Assembly (NCBI RefSeq): GCF_024679095.1
Contig: NC_066549.1
Location: 6,196,920 to 6,260,919, forward strand
Direction: 5' to 3'
Length of the DNA: 64,000 nt
From: Eriocheir sinensis
Lineage: Eukaryota; Arthropoda; Malacostraca; Decapoda; Varunidae
The notes below the pieces were generated by a model, which saw nothing but the letters and a program-made list of their open reading frames with translations, was not told the DNA's origin and did no database searches. Below are positions 10,753 to 21,232 of the stretch, piece after piece (position 1 is the first letter of the stretch; every line of letters begins with the position of its first letter). The position numbers and the translations under genes were made by a program.

Positions 10753-10946
10753 GACCGTTGCCATAATATCGTACTCGGAGCACCACATTCACAGGCTTCT
10801 CCCCCATATATATCACCAGGAAACAATTTTTTTTAACCATTTCACCGATAACAACATAAAAAGCCAGATATTGGTGCCCAGGAGACAGTTTTTGGGTTGG
10901 AAATCGGGAAATATGAGAAACTGAGTACGACAATCTGGCAACGTTG
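10753..10946. mobile_element. hAT-like MITE, copy 3 (194 bp)
   Basis: Perfect 8-bp duplication GCACAGAC at 10,745-10,752 and 10,947-10,954. Tips are GACCGTTGCCATAATATCG and, from the right end, CAACGTTGCCAGATTGTCG. The length is identical to copies 4 and 5. Confidence 0.92.
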
Positions 10947-10954
10947 GCACAGAC

Positions 10955-11832
10955 CCATGACCAGCTAAGACAGACGTGTGACGGTGACGATCAGGGACAC
11001 CAGAAATTTCCTTTGAAGCTATCCCTGACAAACACCCATCAACAACGCGGCGGGGAGGCACACGCGGCCGAGGTGTTTTGTTAGCCGGGTTTTCGGTCCG
11101 CGACACGAAAACATTCACGACTGCACAGTGGCTACAAATTACTTAAGGTTCAAAGACTGCATTAATGAGATGTACTAAAAATACGAGAAAGAACTAGTCT
11201 CGTCTTGTCTCGTCTCGTCGCGTCTCGTTTAGGACAGACAAACAGGGAAAGGAAAACAAAAAAAAATCATGATTATTAACAAAGGCAGGTATATGAACAG
11301 GTAGACTGAAAAGAACGATATAGAAAAACCGAAGGAATAAGAAATAGGAAAGCCAACCGAAAGCAAAATCACTATATATTTTTACAGTAAAGAAAGCAAC
11401 TCAAAGGGACATAAAAGGCAATTAAACGCTAAAAAAAGAAATAAAACTATTCGAAATGAGCGTAAATTTCGGTTGGAGGTGTCATGAGACCATCTTGAGA
11501 GAGTTCAAGTCGTTGGCAGGAGGAAATACAGACGAAGGAAGAATGCTCCAGCGTTTACCAGAGAAAGCGATGAAAGAATGAAGATGCTTGTTGACTCTTG
11601 CATAAAGGATGTGGACAGCATAATGGTGAGCCAGAACGGAAGGCATAGCCGATCCCTCGTCACCATCACCACCACCACCACCCCCACCACCATCGCCACC
11701 GCCGTCACCACCGACACAGCCGCCACCTCCGCCTCGCCAGCATATAGTTTGCCACCACAATGTGTCTTTCAACCCTCGCGGCCACCAAAAAGACTTCCAT
11801 GAAAGTTATTATTCACGGCAGTTACAGTGACC
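10955..11832. other. No gene seen; CAC-rich patch
   Basis: Contains a short GTCTCGTC repeat (11,197-11,229) and a trinucleotide-rich patch (CACCATCACCACCACCACC, 11,660-11,730) that yields Thr- or Gly-rich frames on both strands. No domain is recognised. Confidence 0.4.
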
Positions 11833-11840
11833 ATGACAAA

Positions 11841-12034
11841 CACAGTTGCCAGATTGTCGTACTCAGAACCTCGTATTTACCGGTTTCTGAGCCATAGATA
11901 TTACCAAAAAACACCAATAATTAACCATTTTAACGGTAACTGTATATGAAGGCAGTTATTGGGGTCGAGGAGGGAGTTTTTGGGTCTGAAATAGGCAAAC
12001 ATAGGAGGCTGAGTACGACAATCTGGCAACGTTG
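11841..12034. mobile_element. hAT-like MITE, copy 4 (194 bp)
   Basis: Flanks ATGACAAA (11,833-11,840) and ATAACAAA (12,035-12,042) match at 7 of 8 positions. The ends are a long inverted repeat around GTTGCCAGATTGTCGTACTC. The interior carries TTTACCGGTTTCTGAGCCA and GGCAGTTATTGGGGTCGAGG. Confidence 0.9.
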
Positions 12035-12042
12035 ATAACAAA

Positions 12043-12756
12043 CCACATTAAGTTGTTAGCAGTGAAATAAGAACAGAGGGCCATCGACACTAAACATCGT
12101 GTATTGACGCCTGGGCCCCGCACAATAACTTGACCGTGTTTGACGCCTTGCTGCCCCGCTCGATCGCTCTTCTCTCCAGGTAGGATCAAACAAACGCCTT
12201 GCTCCGCCTCGACGTGCCAGTAACTCCAATTAACACCTCAAACACTACCTCTTGGCCGTCTATTTACGCTGCTACCGGGTTAACGTATAGGTGACTCCAT
12301 TCTTAAACAACACTCAGAACTTCAAAGCATATGAAATCACGTACCTATTATAAAACACATTTCCAGCTTAACAAAATCAACGGAGGATAATCTGACCATA
12401 CAGTCGCTTAAAAAAAAAAACAAGTTACTTCACTTCCGACGTTCACAAGTCCACACAAATGAACAGATTTAGGTTGGTATTAAAAGACACTTTCGCTTTT
12501 CACATCAGCTAGTTCTAAAGATCAAAGAGGGGATCAGTCGGGTTCTAATGAGCGTTTCTTTAGGTTCACGGCACAGAAGAAGGGTCACACTACCACCAGG
12601 GCCATAAAACTACTCCTGGAAATGCACAAAACTCCTACGAATGGATTGTCAAATATGTGTACTTGGGTGACGAAATGTTTAGTAATCCGGCCCTAATTAC
12701 ACACCCTAATTTTCACAGAGGGGAGAGTTAAGCCACACGTTTATTAATAGCGGAGA
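12043..12756. other. No gene seen; one MITE end remnant
   Basis: GCTGCTACCGGGTTAA at about 12,269-12,284 is the right tip of MITE family 1 plus its TTAA, with no body attached. The remainder looks unique and non-coding. Confidence 0.5.
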
Positions 12757-13726
12757 TATGACTCACTCCAGGATCCAGACTCACTCCAGGATCCTGACTC
12801 ACTCCAGGATCCTGACTCACTCCAGGATCCTGACTCACTCCAGGATCCTGACTCACTCCAGGATCCAGACTCACTCCAGGATCCTGACTGACTCCAGGAT
12901 CCAGACTCACTCCAGGATCCAGACTCACTCCAGGATCCAGACTCACTCCAGGATCCAGACTCACTCCAGGATCCTGACTCACTCCAGGATCCAGACTCAC
13001 TCCAGGATCCAGACTCACTCCAGGATCCAGACTCACTCCAGGATCCAGACTCACTCCAGGATCCAGACTCACTCCAGGATCCAGACTCACTCCAGGATCC
13101 AGACTCACTCCAGGATCCAGACTCACTCCAGGATCCTGACTCACTCCAGGATCCAGACTCACTCCAGGATCCAGACTCACTCCAGGATCCAGACTCACTC
13201 CAGGATCCTGACTCACTCCAGGATCCTGACTCACTCCAGGATCCTGACTCACTCCAGGATCCAGACTCACTCCAGGATCCTGACTCACTCCAGGATCCTG
13301 ACTCACTCCAGGATCCTGACTCACTCCAGGATCCAGACTCACTCCAGGATCCAGACTCACTCCAGGATCCTGACTCACTCCAGGATCCAGACTCACTCCA
13401 GGATCCAGACTCATTCCAGGATCCAGACTCATTCCAGGATCCTGACTCACTCCAGGATCCAGACTCACTCCAGGATCCAGACTCATTCCAGGATCCAGAC
13501 TCATTCCAGGATCCAGACTCACTCCAGGATCCAGACTCACTCCAGGATCCAGACTCACTCCAGGATCCAGACTCACTCCAGGATCCAGACTCATTCCAGG
13601 ATCCAGACTCATTCCAGGATCCTGACTCACTCCAGGATCCAGACTCACTCCAGGATCCAGACTCATTCCAGGATCCAGACTCATTCCAGGATCCAGACTC
13701 ATTCCAGGATCCTGACTCACTCCAGC
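12757..13726. repeat. 18-bp minisatellite, about 54 copies
   Basis: The unit is GACTCACTCCAGGATCCA with two variable positions (ATCCA/ATCCT and CACT/CATT). Every unit contains a GGATCC site. The right end has a higher-order repeat: 13,381-13,530 and 13,561-13,710 are identical at an offset of 180 bp (10 units). The unit length is a multiple of three and has no stop, so frames of 324-370 codons are open on both strands. They are products of the repeat and I do not treat them as genes. Confidence 0.97.
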
Positions 13727-13782
13727 GCATGAAACGAACAAACTAAAGCAGCTAACAAATGGGCTACTCAGAATGACCGAGT

Positions 13783-13844
<62 letters not shown>

Positions 13845-13926
13845 TTCTCGCTGGTTTCCTCACGTATTTCTCTCTATTTGTCTCTATCTATCTCAGTCTA
13901 TTTATCTATCTATCTATCTATCTATC
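13783..13926. repeat. (AC)30 followed by a (CTAT)n patch
   Basis: AC repeat from 13,783 to 13,842, then TCTC/TCTATCTATC-rich DNA to 13,926. Confidence 0.95.
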
Positions 13927-14039
13927 ACTGGAAGCAAACAGCACAGTAGTAACCGAAGAAGCAGATAGAAAAGGAAATGTTCACAGATCCGTGAGCGAAC
14001 GTTTCTCTGTTTTCCCTTCCTCTCGTACACGCCACCCAC

Positions 14040-14175
<136 letters not shown>

Positions 14176-14499
14176 AAGTAATATGAGCGTAGTTCCTCTC
14201 CATCTCTCTCCAGATACGAACACCATCCCTCTTTCTTTCCTGCTGGCGTCCTCTATCACCCTGCCTACCTCATTTCCCCGCCCCAGAGTTGCCACGGCAT
14301 ACCACACTATTGTTCTTTTCCTGTGAGGGGAGGGAGGCAAAAGTACGCCCTCTGTGTGTTGCTTTGTTAGAGACGAGGCTGCGGGTTGGGTGTATGGTCG
14401 ATCCCGTGAGCCGAGAGTAATATCACACACACACACACAACGCCTACTGTAATGTCAGGGTCGGGAAGATTATTTCATTCCCTCACAGCTATAACTAAC

Positions 14500-14800
14500 C
14501 TTCCTTTTTTTTCTTTTATTCCTTCTTTCTTCCTTTCTCCCTTCCTCCATTTCTTTCTTCATTCTTTCCTCACTTTCCTTCCTTTTTCTTTTTATCCTTC
14601 CTTCCTTCCTTTCTTTTTCTTCTTTCCCTCTTTCCTTCTTTTCTTCCTTCCCTCCCTCCTTTCTTCCTTCCTTCCTTCCTTCCTCCATTCCTTCCTTCCT
14701 CACTTTCCTTCCTTTTTCTTTTTATCCTTCCTTCCTTCCTTCCTTTCTTTTTCTTCTTCTCCTCTTTCCTTCTTTCCTTCCTTCCCTCCCTCCTCTCCAT
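14500..14800. repeat. Degenerate (CTTT/CTTC)n polypyrimidine tract
   Basis: Almost pure pyrimidine on the plus strand. A 125-130 bp internal near-duplication is visible (CTCACTTTCCTTCCTTTTTC at about 14,568 and 14,700). Confidence 0.9.
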
Positions 14801-15059
14801 CTGAAGCCATCACGACCCTAACAGCCATCGATTTCACGTGCAAAGTGTTCATGGATGTTTGACCTTTTAGATGATAAGGAGTCAGACCTTTAATTTGTTC
14901 TCGTGTAAAGGATGGTCGTTAAGAGTGATTTGCAAACTAGTCGTGTAACGAATATGATAATGGATGAGTGGAACAAATATTGCTGATTCGTAGTTAATGC
15001 AAATGAAATGCAAGAGTCAGTTATAGGTTTGGCCCATATTCTCAAACATTTCTGGGCAA

Positions 15060-15163
15060 GGTCAGGGACAGGGGTAACAGGGACAGGTGTGGCAGGGACA
15101 GGTGTGGCAGGGACAGGGGTAACAGGGACAGGTGTGGCAGGGACAGGTGTAACAGATGTAACA
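15060..15163 (+). repeat. 15-bp minisatellite, about 7 copies, forward orientation
   Basis: The unit is GGACAGGTGTGGCAG with a GGACAGGGGTAACAG variant. The reverse complement of the same unit forms a second array at 17,178-17,340. Confidence 0.9.
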
Positions 15164-15501
15164 TTCGTAGAAGATGTGGGTGTTTCCATGGGTAGTTATA
15201 TGAACGTAGTGATAGTACGAAAGGGCTTCTGCACCGTGAATGGGAAAACACCCCCTCCATTCTAAGCTTTGCAAATAACTGCTGTAAGACTTGAAAGCGT
15301 CTGAGAATACGTGCCTAAGATAGAATCATGGATGGCGATGATGGTTGGTAACTGATTCGGAAGTTACAGTGTGTCTATGTCGGCTGAATGGTTTCTTGTA
15401 TTACTGTTTCCTTATGCACGTTTTGGGTCACAGTCTGCATTACGATGTCAAGCACCTACGACCAATATGTAAGGCTTTATTAGAGGAGGATGACGCCTTA
15501 A

Positions 15502-16098
15502 CCCCTTGAGTGCGGATTTCCTACAAGAAGACCTCATCAAGCTACAGGAATGGAGCAAAAAGTGACTGCTACAATTCAGTGAAGAAACACGTAAAGTCGC
15601 ACCTTGTGAGGGGATATCCAGCATACCAATACCACATGGGAAACACTCCACTATCCACCACAAAGACAGAGAAAGACCTGGAAGTATATGTTACCAGGGA
15701 GGCGGTGGCTGAATCGACAGAGTAACACCACCGCGTTCAGGAGGACGCGAGTTCAATCCCCGCCCGGTGCCACCAAGCTGGGATTTTTCAGCAGCTGCCG
15801 AGTGGCTTAAAACTACCCACATGCTGTCCAGAAGACCACCTATCAACCCGGACTCTAGATTCTAGGATTAAAGATGAGCTCCGGGAGGGCAGCATGAGCC
15901 AATGCAAGATGGCGCCACTATAAACACTCGCCTGCGCCAGAACGGGCTGGGCCGACCATCAGGACCCACCGGGAAGAAGCCTTGGGCCGACCATCAGGCC
16001 CCACCGGGAAAAAGCCTACCGGCGCTATAGGCCGCGACGTAAAAAAAAAAAAAAAAAAAACAGTGAAAACCAAATTCGTGCCAATCGCAGCAGACGGG
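15502..16098 (+). mobile_element. TTAA MITE with CR1 reverse-transcriptase fragment, copy B, split by a SINE
   Basis: Bounded by TTAA at 15,498-15,501 and 16,099-16,102. The left part (CCCCTTGAGTGCGGATTTCC, then GAAGACCTCATCAAGCTACA) and the right part (GCCAATCGCAGCAGACGGG) match copies A and C. The middle is interrupted at about 15,700 by a full SINE-A with its poly-A, so the MITE is older than this SINE. Confidence 0.85.
15700..16060 (+). mobile_element. SINE-A, tRNA-derived, full length, nested in MITE copy B
   Basis: The 5' head GGCGGTGGCTGAATCGACAG resembles a pol III A-box region, and GAGTTCAATCCCCG is the B-box position. The body has GAGTGGCTTAAAACTACCC, CACATGCTGTCC, CAAGATGGCGCCACTATAAA and GCCTGCGCCAGAACGGGCTG. 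A ~34-bp block (GGGCCGACCATCAGGMCCC plus CACCGGGAAGAAGCC) is tandemly duplicated in the body. It ends in a poly-A tract of about 20. No clean target duplication is visible. Confidence 0.88.
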
Positions 16099-16102
16099 TT
16101 AA

Positions 16103-17177
16103 GATCACATCATTGTCTCATCGGTGTTAGCTAGAGATGCCTGTGCTAGGCTTATCTATCTGCAGTCCCTCAGGGTGAACCGCCCCCAGCCACCACTCCA
16201 CCACACGAGCCGAGCCAGCCAATGCCTATCTTCCTTCTCTAAAGTGGCCCACCCTCAGCCACCTCCACCGCAGGAGCTGAGCCAGACACTGCCTCGGAAT
16301 AAATCTTCGTACAAAACAACGGTCAGCTGCACCCGGATGTCCTATCCCTCCTAAGACTATTTTCATTCCTGCCCTCCAGGCCCCCAACACCCACGGCCGC
16401 CAGAAAAAAAAAACGACACCACGGAAGGCAAAATAATGTTGTAGCTCCGCAAACCCAACGCATTTCCTGAGGATAACGAAAGATATTTCTGCCGCAGTCT
16501 ATTCTCGGTTCATCCCCCTCGAGGCAGTCACGTCACGGGGGCTGCGTCAGTGCGCTGCTGCACCAGACTGACAGTATTGCTTCATGCTACAAACAGGCAA
16601 TTAGGATTTTCTGACCACAACGTGAACACACATATTCATATATAAAATAAACAGTGATCATTATGAAAAATAATATATAATTAACTGAACAATTATGTGT
16701 GGATATATACATAGAGATATTGATGGATAGATGGATATAGATAGACATAGATAGATAAATATGGATAGAAAGATATAGATACATGGCTAGAGAGACATAT
16801 AGAGAGATGGACATAGATTAATATAGATACAGATTTACATATAAAATAGATAGAAACATAGATACATAGATAAAGACAGACATAGATATAAAGAGATAGA
16901 TAAAAATAGATAGCTAGAGAGATATTGATAGATAGGGATATGTATACGAGAAACTATTTTACATAATATTTGTTAAAAAAAATTACCCTTATTTTTTAGG
17001 CATATCTACGACTGAGGAACAAATCACCACCTTTATCAGGCAGGAGCGATGACCAAAACGCTTCGTCACGTGGCCCACCTCGGACACTCACCATCACCAT
17101 CACTCTCCGAAATCTTTACAAAACTTTAAACTCCTCAAATAATCCTTCACTTTATACACATCAATCAGTATTTCTTG
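16103..17177. other. No gene seen; GATA/ATAG-rich DNA
   Basis: 16,640-16,960 is rich in ATAGATA, AGACATAGATAG and related motifs. The rest is unique-looking. A Pro-rich frame near 16,124-16,354 comes from a degenerate CCAGCCACC duplication and has no domain signature. Confidence 0.4.
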
Positions 17178-17340
17178 CCACACCTGTCCCTGCCACACCT
17201 GTCCCTGCCACACCTGTCCCTGCCACACATGTCCCTGCCACACCTGTCCATGTTAACCTGTCCCTGCCACACCTGTCCCTGTTAACCTGTCCCTGTTACA
17301 CCTGTCCCTGCCACACCTGTCCTCGTTACACCTGTCCCTC
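17178..17340 (-). repeat. 15-bp minisatellite, about 11 copies, reverse orientation
   Basis: The unit CTGTCCCTGCCACAC is the exact reverse complement of the 15,060 array unit, with GTTAAC variants matching the GTAACA variant of the other array. The two arrays are about 2 kb apart. Confidence 0.9.
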
Positions 17341-17388
17341 GTTTCCTCCCTCGCTGCTCTGTGTGTATGCATTAGGGATGGGGGGGGA

Positions 17389-17544
<156 letters not shown>

Positions 17545-17874
17545 CATATAGAGATAGAGACAGACAGACAAACAGACACACAGACACAGACAGACATATA
17601 GAGAGACAGACAGAGAAAGACAGACAGACAGACAGACAAAGACAGACAGACAGATAAAAACGAAAACAGACAGGGACAGAGAGGAAGGAGAGGTTGTCAG
17701 AACTTGTTGAATTACGGCGCGGAAGTCTATAGAGTTTTGATTATGTGTCCATCTCCGCAGTCCGTTCTAAATGACCAAAACCGAGTAAGACCAGGAATGT
17801 GCTGGTTCCCTTGATCCTGAAGCCATTTCCGTACTAGGGAGTAGGAGGGGAAATGGTTCTTCGTTCTTTTACAG

Positions 17875-18010
17875 TCCAGGAGGCAGCTCAAGGGAGAAAA
17901 AAAAAAGAAAAAAAAGCCGCTTGCGCTACTCCTGCAAATACTGGACAGTGAGAGCTTCCGAAGAGAGCGTCAGAATCCATAGGAGAGGTGTCTTGATGCT
18001 TCCCTGTTTG
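17875..18010 (+). mobile_element. SINE-C-like fragment
   Basis: TTTACAGTCCAGGAGGCAGC, TCAAGGG, an A-rich tract, then CGCTACTCCTGCAAATA and GGAGAGGTGTCTTGATGC. This is the order seen in the other copies of the family (18.66, 20.55, 35.64, 35.97 and 59.29 kb). Diverged. Confidence 0.6.
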
Positions 18011-18267
18011 GAGTGTTCAAGTCGTAGTGTTGTGATCCGTCTGATGCGGAAAAGAGCCCAAAATCAACGCAACGAGGTGGGGGGCTGTACCTTTCCCTGT
18101 TAGCGGAGAGGAAGAAGTAAGCCCTCTGTGTGTGAAGCCCGAGGGGGTTAGAGGAGTGGCTTTCCATCTGGCCAGTCGCGGGTTTGACATGCAGAGGTTG
18201 TGTGGATGATTTGGAAGGTAGAATTTTGGGGAATACAGCAGGCACGATGATATACAGACAAAGGAAA

Positions 18268-18345
18268 GTAGTGGGCTTTTTTTATTATTGTTTCCTTTTT
18301 TTTGTGCCCTTGAGCTGTCTCCTTTGTTGTAAAAAAACAAAAACA
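18268..18345 (-). mobile_element. SINE-C fragment (minus strand)
   Basis: Minus strand reads TTTTTTTACAACAAAGGAGAC, AGCTCAAGGGCAC, then an A-rich tract with AATAATAAAAAAAGCCCAC. It is the conserved head of the family only. Confidence 0.7.
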
Positions 18346-18439
18346 AAAATGGAGCCATTTTTATTAAGTAAGGTAATTTTTTGGTTCAGTTTAAGCAAGG
18401 TTAGTTAAATAAGGCAACTCAGTTTTAAGCAAGGTCCGT

Positions 18440-18990
18440 TTGGTAGTCTTTTCGATAATACTCAGTGGCTCCCTCCATGGTGAGACTACACTTATTTTAT
18501 GGGTTGGGTTACATAATACGACTTCGAGCCTACAGATCAATGGAGTCAAACTGAGAGCAATAGTAAGTGCTTTAGGTTTTTACAGAGTACCTAGTGGTTC
18601 CCTTGATCTGTGGTGAGTTTAATTATTTTAAGAGTCAGGTTACATATACGATCTCGAGCCTAATTTTTTTTTTTTTTACAGCAAAGGAGACAGTTCAAGG
18701 GCGTAAAGAAAAACATAAAAAAGCCCGCTACTTACTGCTCCTAAATAGAAGTCAAAGGAGTGGCCGAAAAGAGAGGTCAATTTCGGGAGGCAATAAATCG
18801 ATGGAGCCAAAATGAACAAGACTAATGGTCAGTGTTTTAGTTTTTCCACATTACCAAGTGACTCCCTCTGTGCCGAGTATATTATTTTATGGATTGGGTC
18901 ACATAACCGACTTCGAGCATACAGATCAATAGAGTCTAACTGAAGAAGGGGAATGGTCAATTTTCTTAGGCGTTTTGACAATATCCAGTA
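18440..18990. repeat. Three-unit tandem repeat (~133 bp) interrupted by SINE-C
   Basis: Units share a block around TGGYTCCCTYCATGGTGAG, TTATTTTATGGGTTGGGT, ACGACTTCGAGCCTACAGAT and CAATGGAGTC. Unit 2 (from about 18,590) is split after GAGCCTA; the missing part resumes at ATCGATGGAGCC (about 18,798), and unit 3 (18,850 onwards) is intact. Confidence 0.75.
18664..18795 (+). mobile_element. SINE-C insertion inside the tandem array
   Basis: TTTTTTTTTTTTTTACAGC, AAAGGAGACAGTTCAAGGGC, an A-rich tract, GCCCGCTACTTACTGCTCC and AGAGAGGTCAATTTCGGGAGG. It breaks the second unit of the surrounding repeat, so it inserted after the array formed. Confidence 0.75.
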
Positions 18991-18999
18991 ACCAAGAGA

Positions 19000-19105
19000 A
19001 GATGGCGCCACTTTAAACACGTGCCTGCGCCATGACGAGCTGGGGCCGACTACCATCTAGCCCCCTCAAGAAATCCTACCGGTGCTATAGGCGTACACGT
19101 AAAAA
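19000..19105 (+). mobile_element. SINE-A 3' fragment
   Basis: GAAGATGGCGCCACTTTAAA, GCCTGCGCCATGACGAGCTG, a single copy of the GGGCCGACTACCATCTAGCC block, CCTACCGGTGCTATAGGCG and a poly-A of nine. It is 5'-truncated and belongs to the subfamily without the 34-bp duplication. Confidence 0.8.
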
Positions 19106-19439
19106 AAAACTACTAACGTGATGAGAGCAGCTTATCACCGGCGTCACGGGGCACACGACATACAATAAATGGACCCCCGCCAGCCAGACGCTAATCAAAC
19201 GGAAACACCTATTCTCGGAAAGCGGAAACTGGTTTTCAAAGGGGCCATTGAGACCTTTCTATGAGCGCAGCAAAACAAGTCAATCATCCGCTATTCAGAG
19301 TCGAAATGATATGCCTACGACAGACAGGAAGCGCCGAGCCTTGTCAGTGGGCAACGCGATGTCTCTTCTTTTGATTACGATTTGGCGTGACGCACTTTGT
19401 AATTATTCAACCTAACGAGCTCTTCATTACCCGTGTGTT

Positions 19440-20400
19440 GTTAATTGGCTTGTTTTCTGCTCTTCAGTTCAAGGTCTTTTACGTATTTACCCCGCAACCA
19501 ATACAATGTCGCCTCACCAACGCTTCATTACTGGCATATCGTTGTTAGTTCGCTTGTTTGTCTCTTCGTTTCAAGGCTTTTTACGTAGTCAATCCCTATC
19601 TCACACCGTCAGCTTATTCCCTTGTTTTCGGCTCTTCAGTTCAAGGTCTCTTACGCATTTACCCTGCAACCACCACGCTGTCACCTCACCAACGCTTCAT
19701 TACTGGCATATCGTTGTTAGTTCGCTTGTTTGTCTCTTCGTTTCAAGGCTTCTTACGTAATCACTCCCTAACTCACACCCTTGTTCTCGGCTCTTCATAT
19801 TTTCATATTTAGGGTAGGCGGTGGCCGAAGTGATAGCGTACTGGACCCACATTCGCCGCGTGATGGACGACGCGGGTTCGAATCCTCACGCTACCACTCG
19901 GATTTTTCAGTCACCGCCGAGTGGCTTAAAACTACCCACATGCTGTCCTGAAGACCACCCATCAACCCGGACTCTAGAGGAAGCCGTCCAAGCGAATCAA
20001 GAACGAGTTCCGGGGGCCAGCATGAGCCAATGCAAGATGGCGCCACTATAAACACTCGCCTGCGCCAGAACGGGCTGGGCCGACCATCAGGCCCCACCTG
20101 GAAGAAGCCTTGGGCCGACCATCATGCCCCACCGGGAAGATGCCTACCGGCGCAATAGGCAACAACGTAAAAAAAAAAAAAAAAAAAAAAGGCCCGTTAC
20201 ATCGTCACTTCGCACCCAAAACACTGCCACCTCATCAACGTTTCATTACTCGTATGACGTGGCTACTTCAATATGTTTCCGACTCTTCCATTCAAGGCCT
20301 CTTATGATCACTCAGCACACCATCACACCGCCACCTCATTCGCTTGCTTCCGGGTCTTCCTTCAAAAGCTTTTTACGTTGGGTCATATTTCAACCATCTC
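19440..20400. repeat. Tandem repeat, ~173 bp unit, interrupted by a SINE
   Basis: CCTCACCAACGCTTCATTAC at 19,511 and 19,684 (offset 173 bp) is followed by GGCATATCGTTGTTAGTTCG and CGTTTCAAGGCTT. A third, more diverged unit (CCTCATCAACGTTTCATTAC) resumes at about 20,231 after the SINE-A insertion. Confidence 0.8.
19815..20190 (+). mobile_element. SINE-A, tRNA-derived, full length
   Basis: Head GGCGGTGGCCGAAGTGATAG (A-box region) and GGGTTCGAATCC (perfect B-box), with a Leu/Ser-type length between them. The body is the same as the copy at 15,700, including the 34-bp tandem duplication, and it ends in a poly-A of about 21. It is inserted within the 173-bp tandem repeat. Confidence 0.9.
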
Positions 20401-20546
20401 AGCGCCCAAGTGAGGTTATGTCATTGGTTTTACGCAACACATATTTGCTTCGTCGTTTTCTCTTCTTGTCCTGTGAGCTTATTTTTTTTATAATATGCAT
20501 GAAGTCAATGGAGAAACACCCGTGGGAAGGTAATGGGTGGCGGAGG

Positions 20547-20718
20547 TATTTTTTTTTTTTTCACAGCAAAGGAGACAGCACAAGGGCACACAAAAAAAAG
20601 TAAACAACAATAAAAAAAATCCCGTTACTCGCTGCTCCTGTAAAGAATCCGAAGAGGTGGCCGAAAGAGCAGTCAATTACGTGAGAAGAGGTGTCCTGTT
20701 ACCTTTAGTTGAGGACTG
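20547..20718 (+). mobile_element. SINE-C copy
   Basis: TTTTTTTTTTTTCACAGC, AAAGGAGACAGCACAAGGGC, A-rich tract, CCCGTTACTCGCTGCTCC, GAATCCGAAGAGGTGGCCG and AGAAGAGGTGTCCTGTTACC. Confidence 0.75.
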
Positions 20719-20855
20719 AGATACGAAGACACACCCAAGTTCTAGAGGCGAAAACTCACGGATTGCCGAGTCAGAAAATAACCTTCAGACTAAACAAAAC
20801 CTACACATAAGATGAATAAACTTAATGACCAACAATAGATTTCATGGATATTTAA

Positions 20856-21096
20856 CCCATTGACGCCGGATTTCCTACAAGAAGACCTCATCAAGCTACA
20901 GGAATGGAACAAAAAGTGCCTGTTACTGTTCAATGAAGAAAAATGTGAAGTCCTGCACCTTGGGAGGGGATATCTAGCACACCAATACCACATGGGAAAC
21001 ACTCCACTATTCACCTCAGAGGCAGAGAAAGACCTGGGAGTATATGTTACCAGGCTACCAGTGAAAGCCAAGTCCATGCCAATCGTAGCGGACGGG
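20856..21096 (+). mobile_element. TTAA MITE with CR1 reverse-transcriptase fragment, copy C (intact)
   Basis: Perfect TTAA at 20,852-20,855 and 21,097-21,100; 241 bp, the same length as copy A. Left tip CCCATTGACGCCGGATTTCC; the right tip reverse complemented is CCCGTCCGCTACGATTGGC. The plus strand translates through the interior as a CR1 RT segment downstream of the catalytic FADD motif: LIKLQEWNKKCLLLF, KCEVLHLGRGY, HQYHMGNTP, EKDLGVYVT. These match by position the region at 36.97-37.17 kb of the CR1 copy in this window (KCNVMHIGSRN, YMGSEP, ERDLGVTIS). The MITE itself encodes no transposase. Confidence 0.88.
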
Positions 21097-21109
21097 TTAA
21101 GGCATACCT

Positions 21110-21232
21110 CTCCTCTTTTCTGGCGACCCATTCTATTTTTCTTCTATAGGAGCAGTGCATGGTAGGCATTTTTGTGTTTTTATGTGTTTGTTTTTGCCGT
21201 TTACCTGCCTCTATTGCTGTAAAAAAAGAGGT
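21110..21232 (-). mobile_element. SINE-C-like fragment (minus strand)
   Basis: Minus strand: TTTTTTTACAGCAATAGAGGC, AGGTAAACGGCAAAAACAAA, then CATGCACTGCTCCTATAGAAG. Diverged but in family order. Confidence 0.5.

Noticed and set aside
12757..13726. CRISPR array
   Set aside because: Units are contiguous tandem repeats with no unique spacers, in a eukaryotic context.
12728..13840. Open frames of 324-370 codons on both strands
   Set aside because: They translate an 18-bp minisatellite with no stop in several frames; no start context, domain or codon structure supports a gene.
19815..19900. Functional tRNA-Leu/Ser gene
   Set aside because: The A- and B-box-like head is followed by a SINE body and poly-A and recurs at 15,700; the cloverleaf is not intact.
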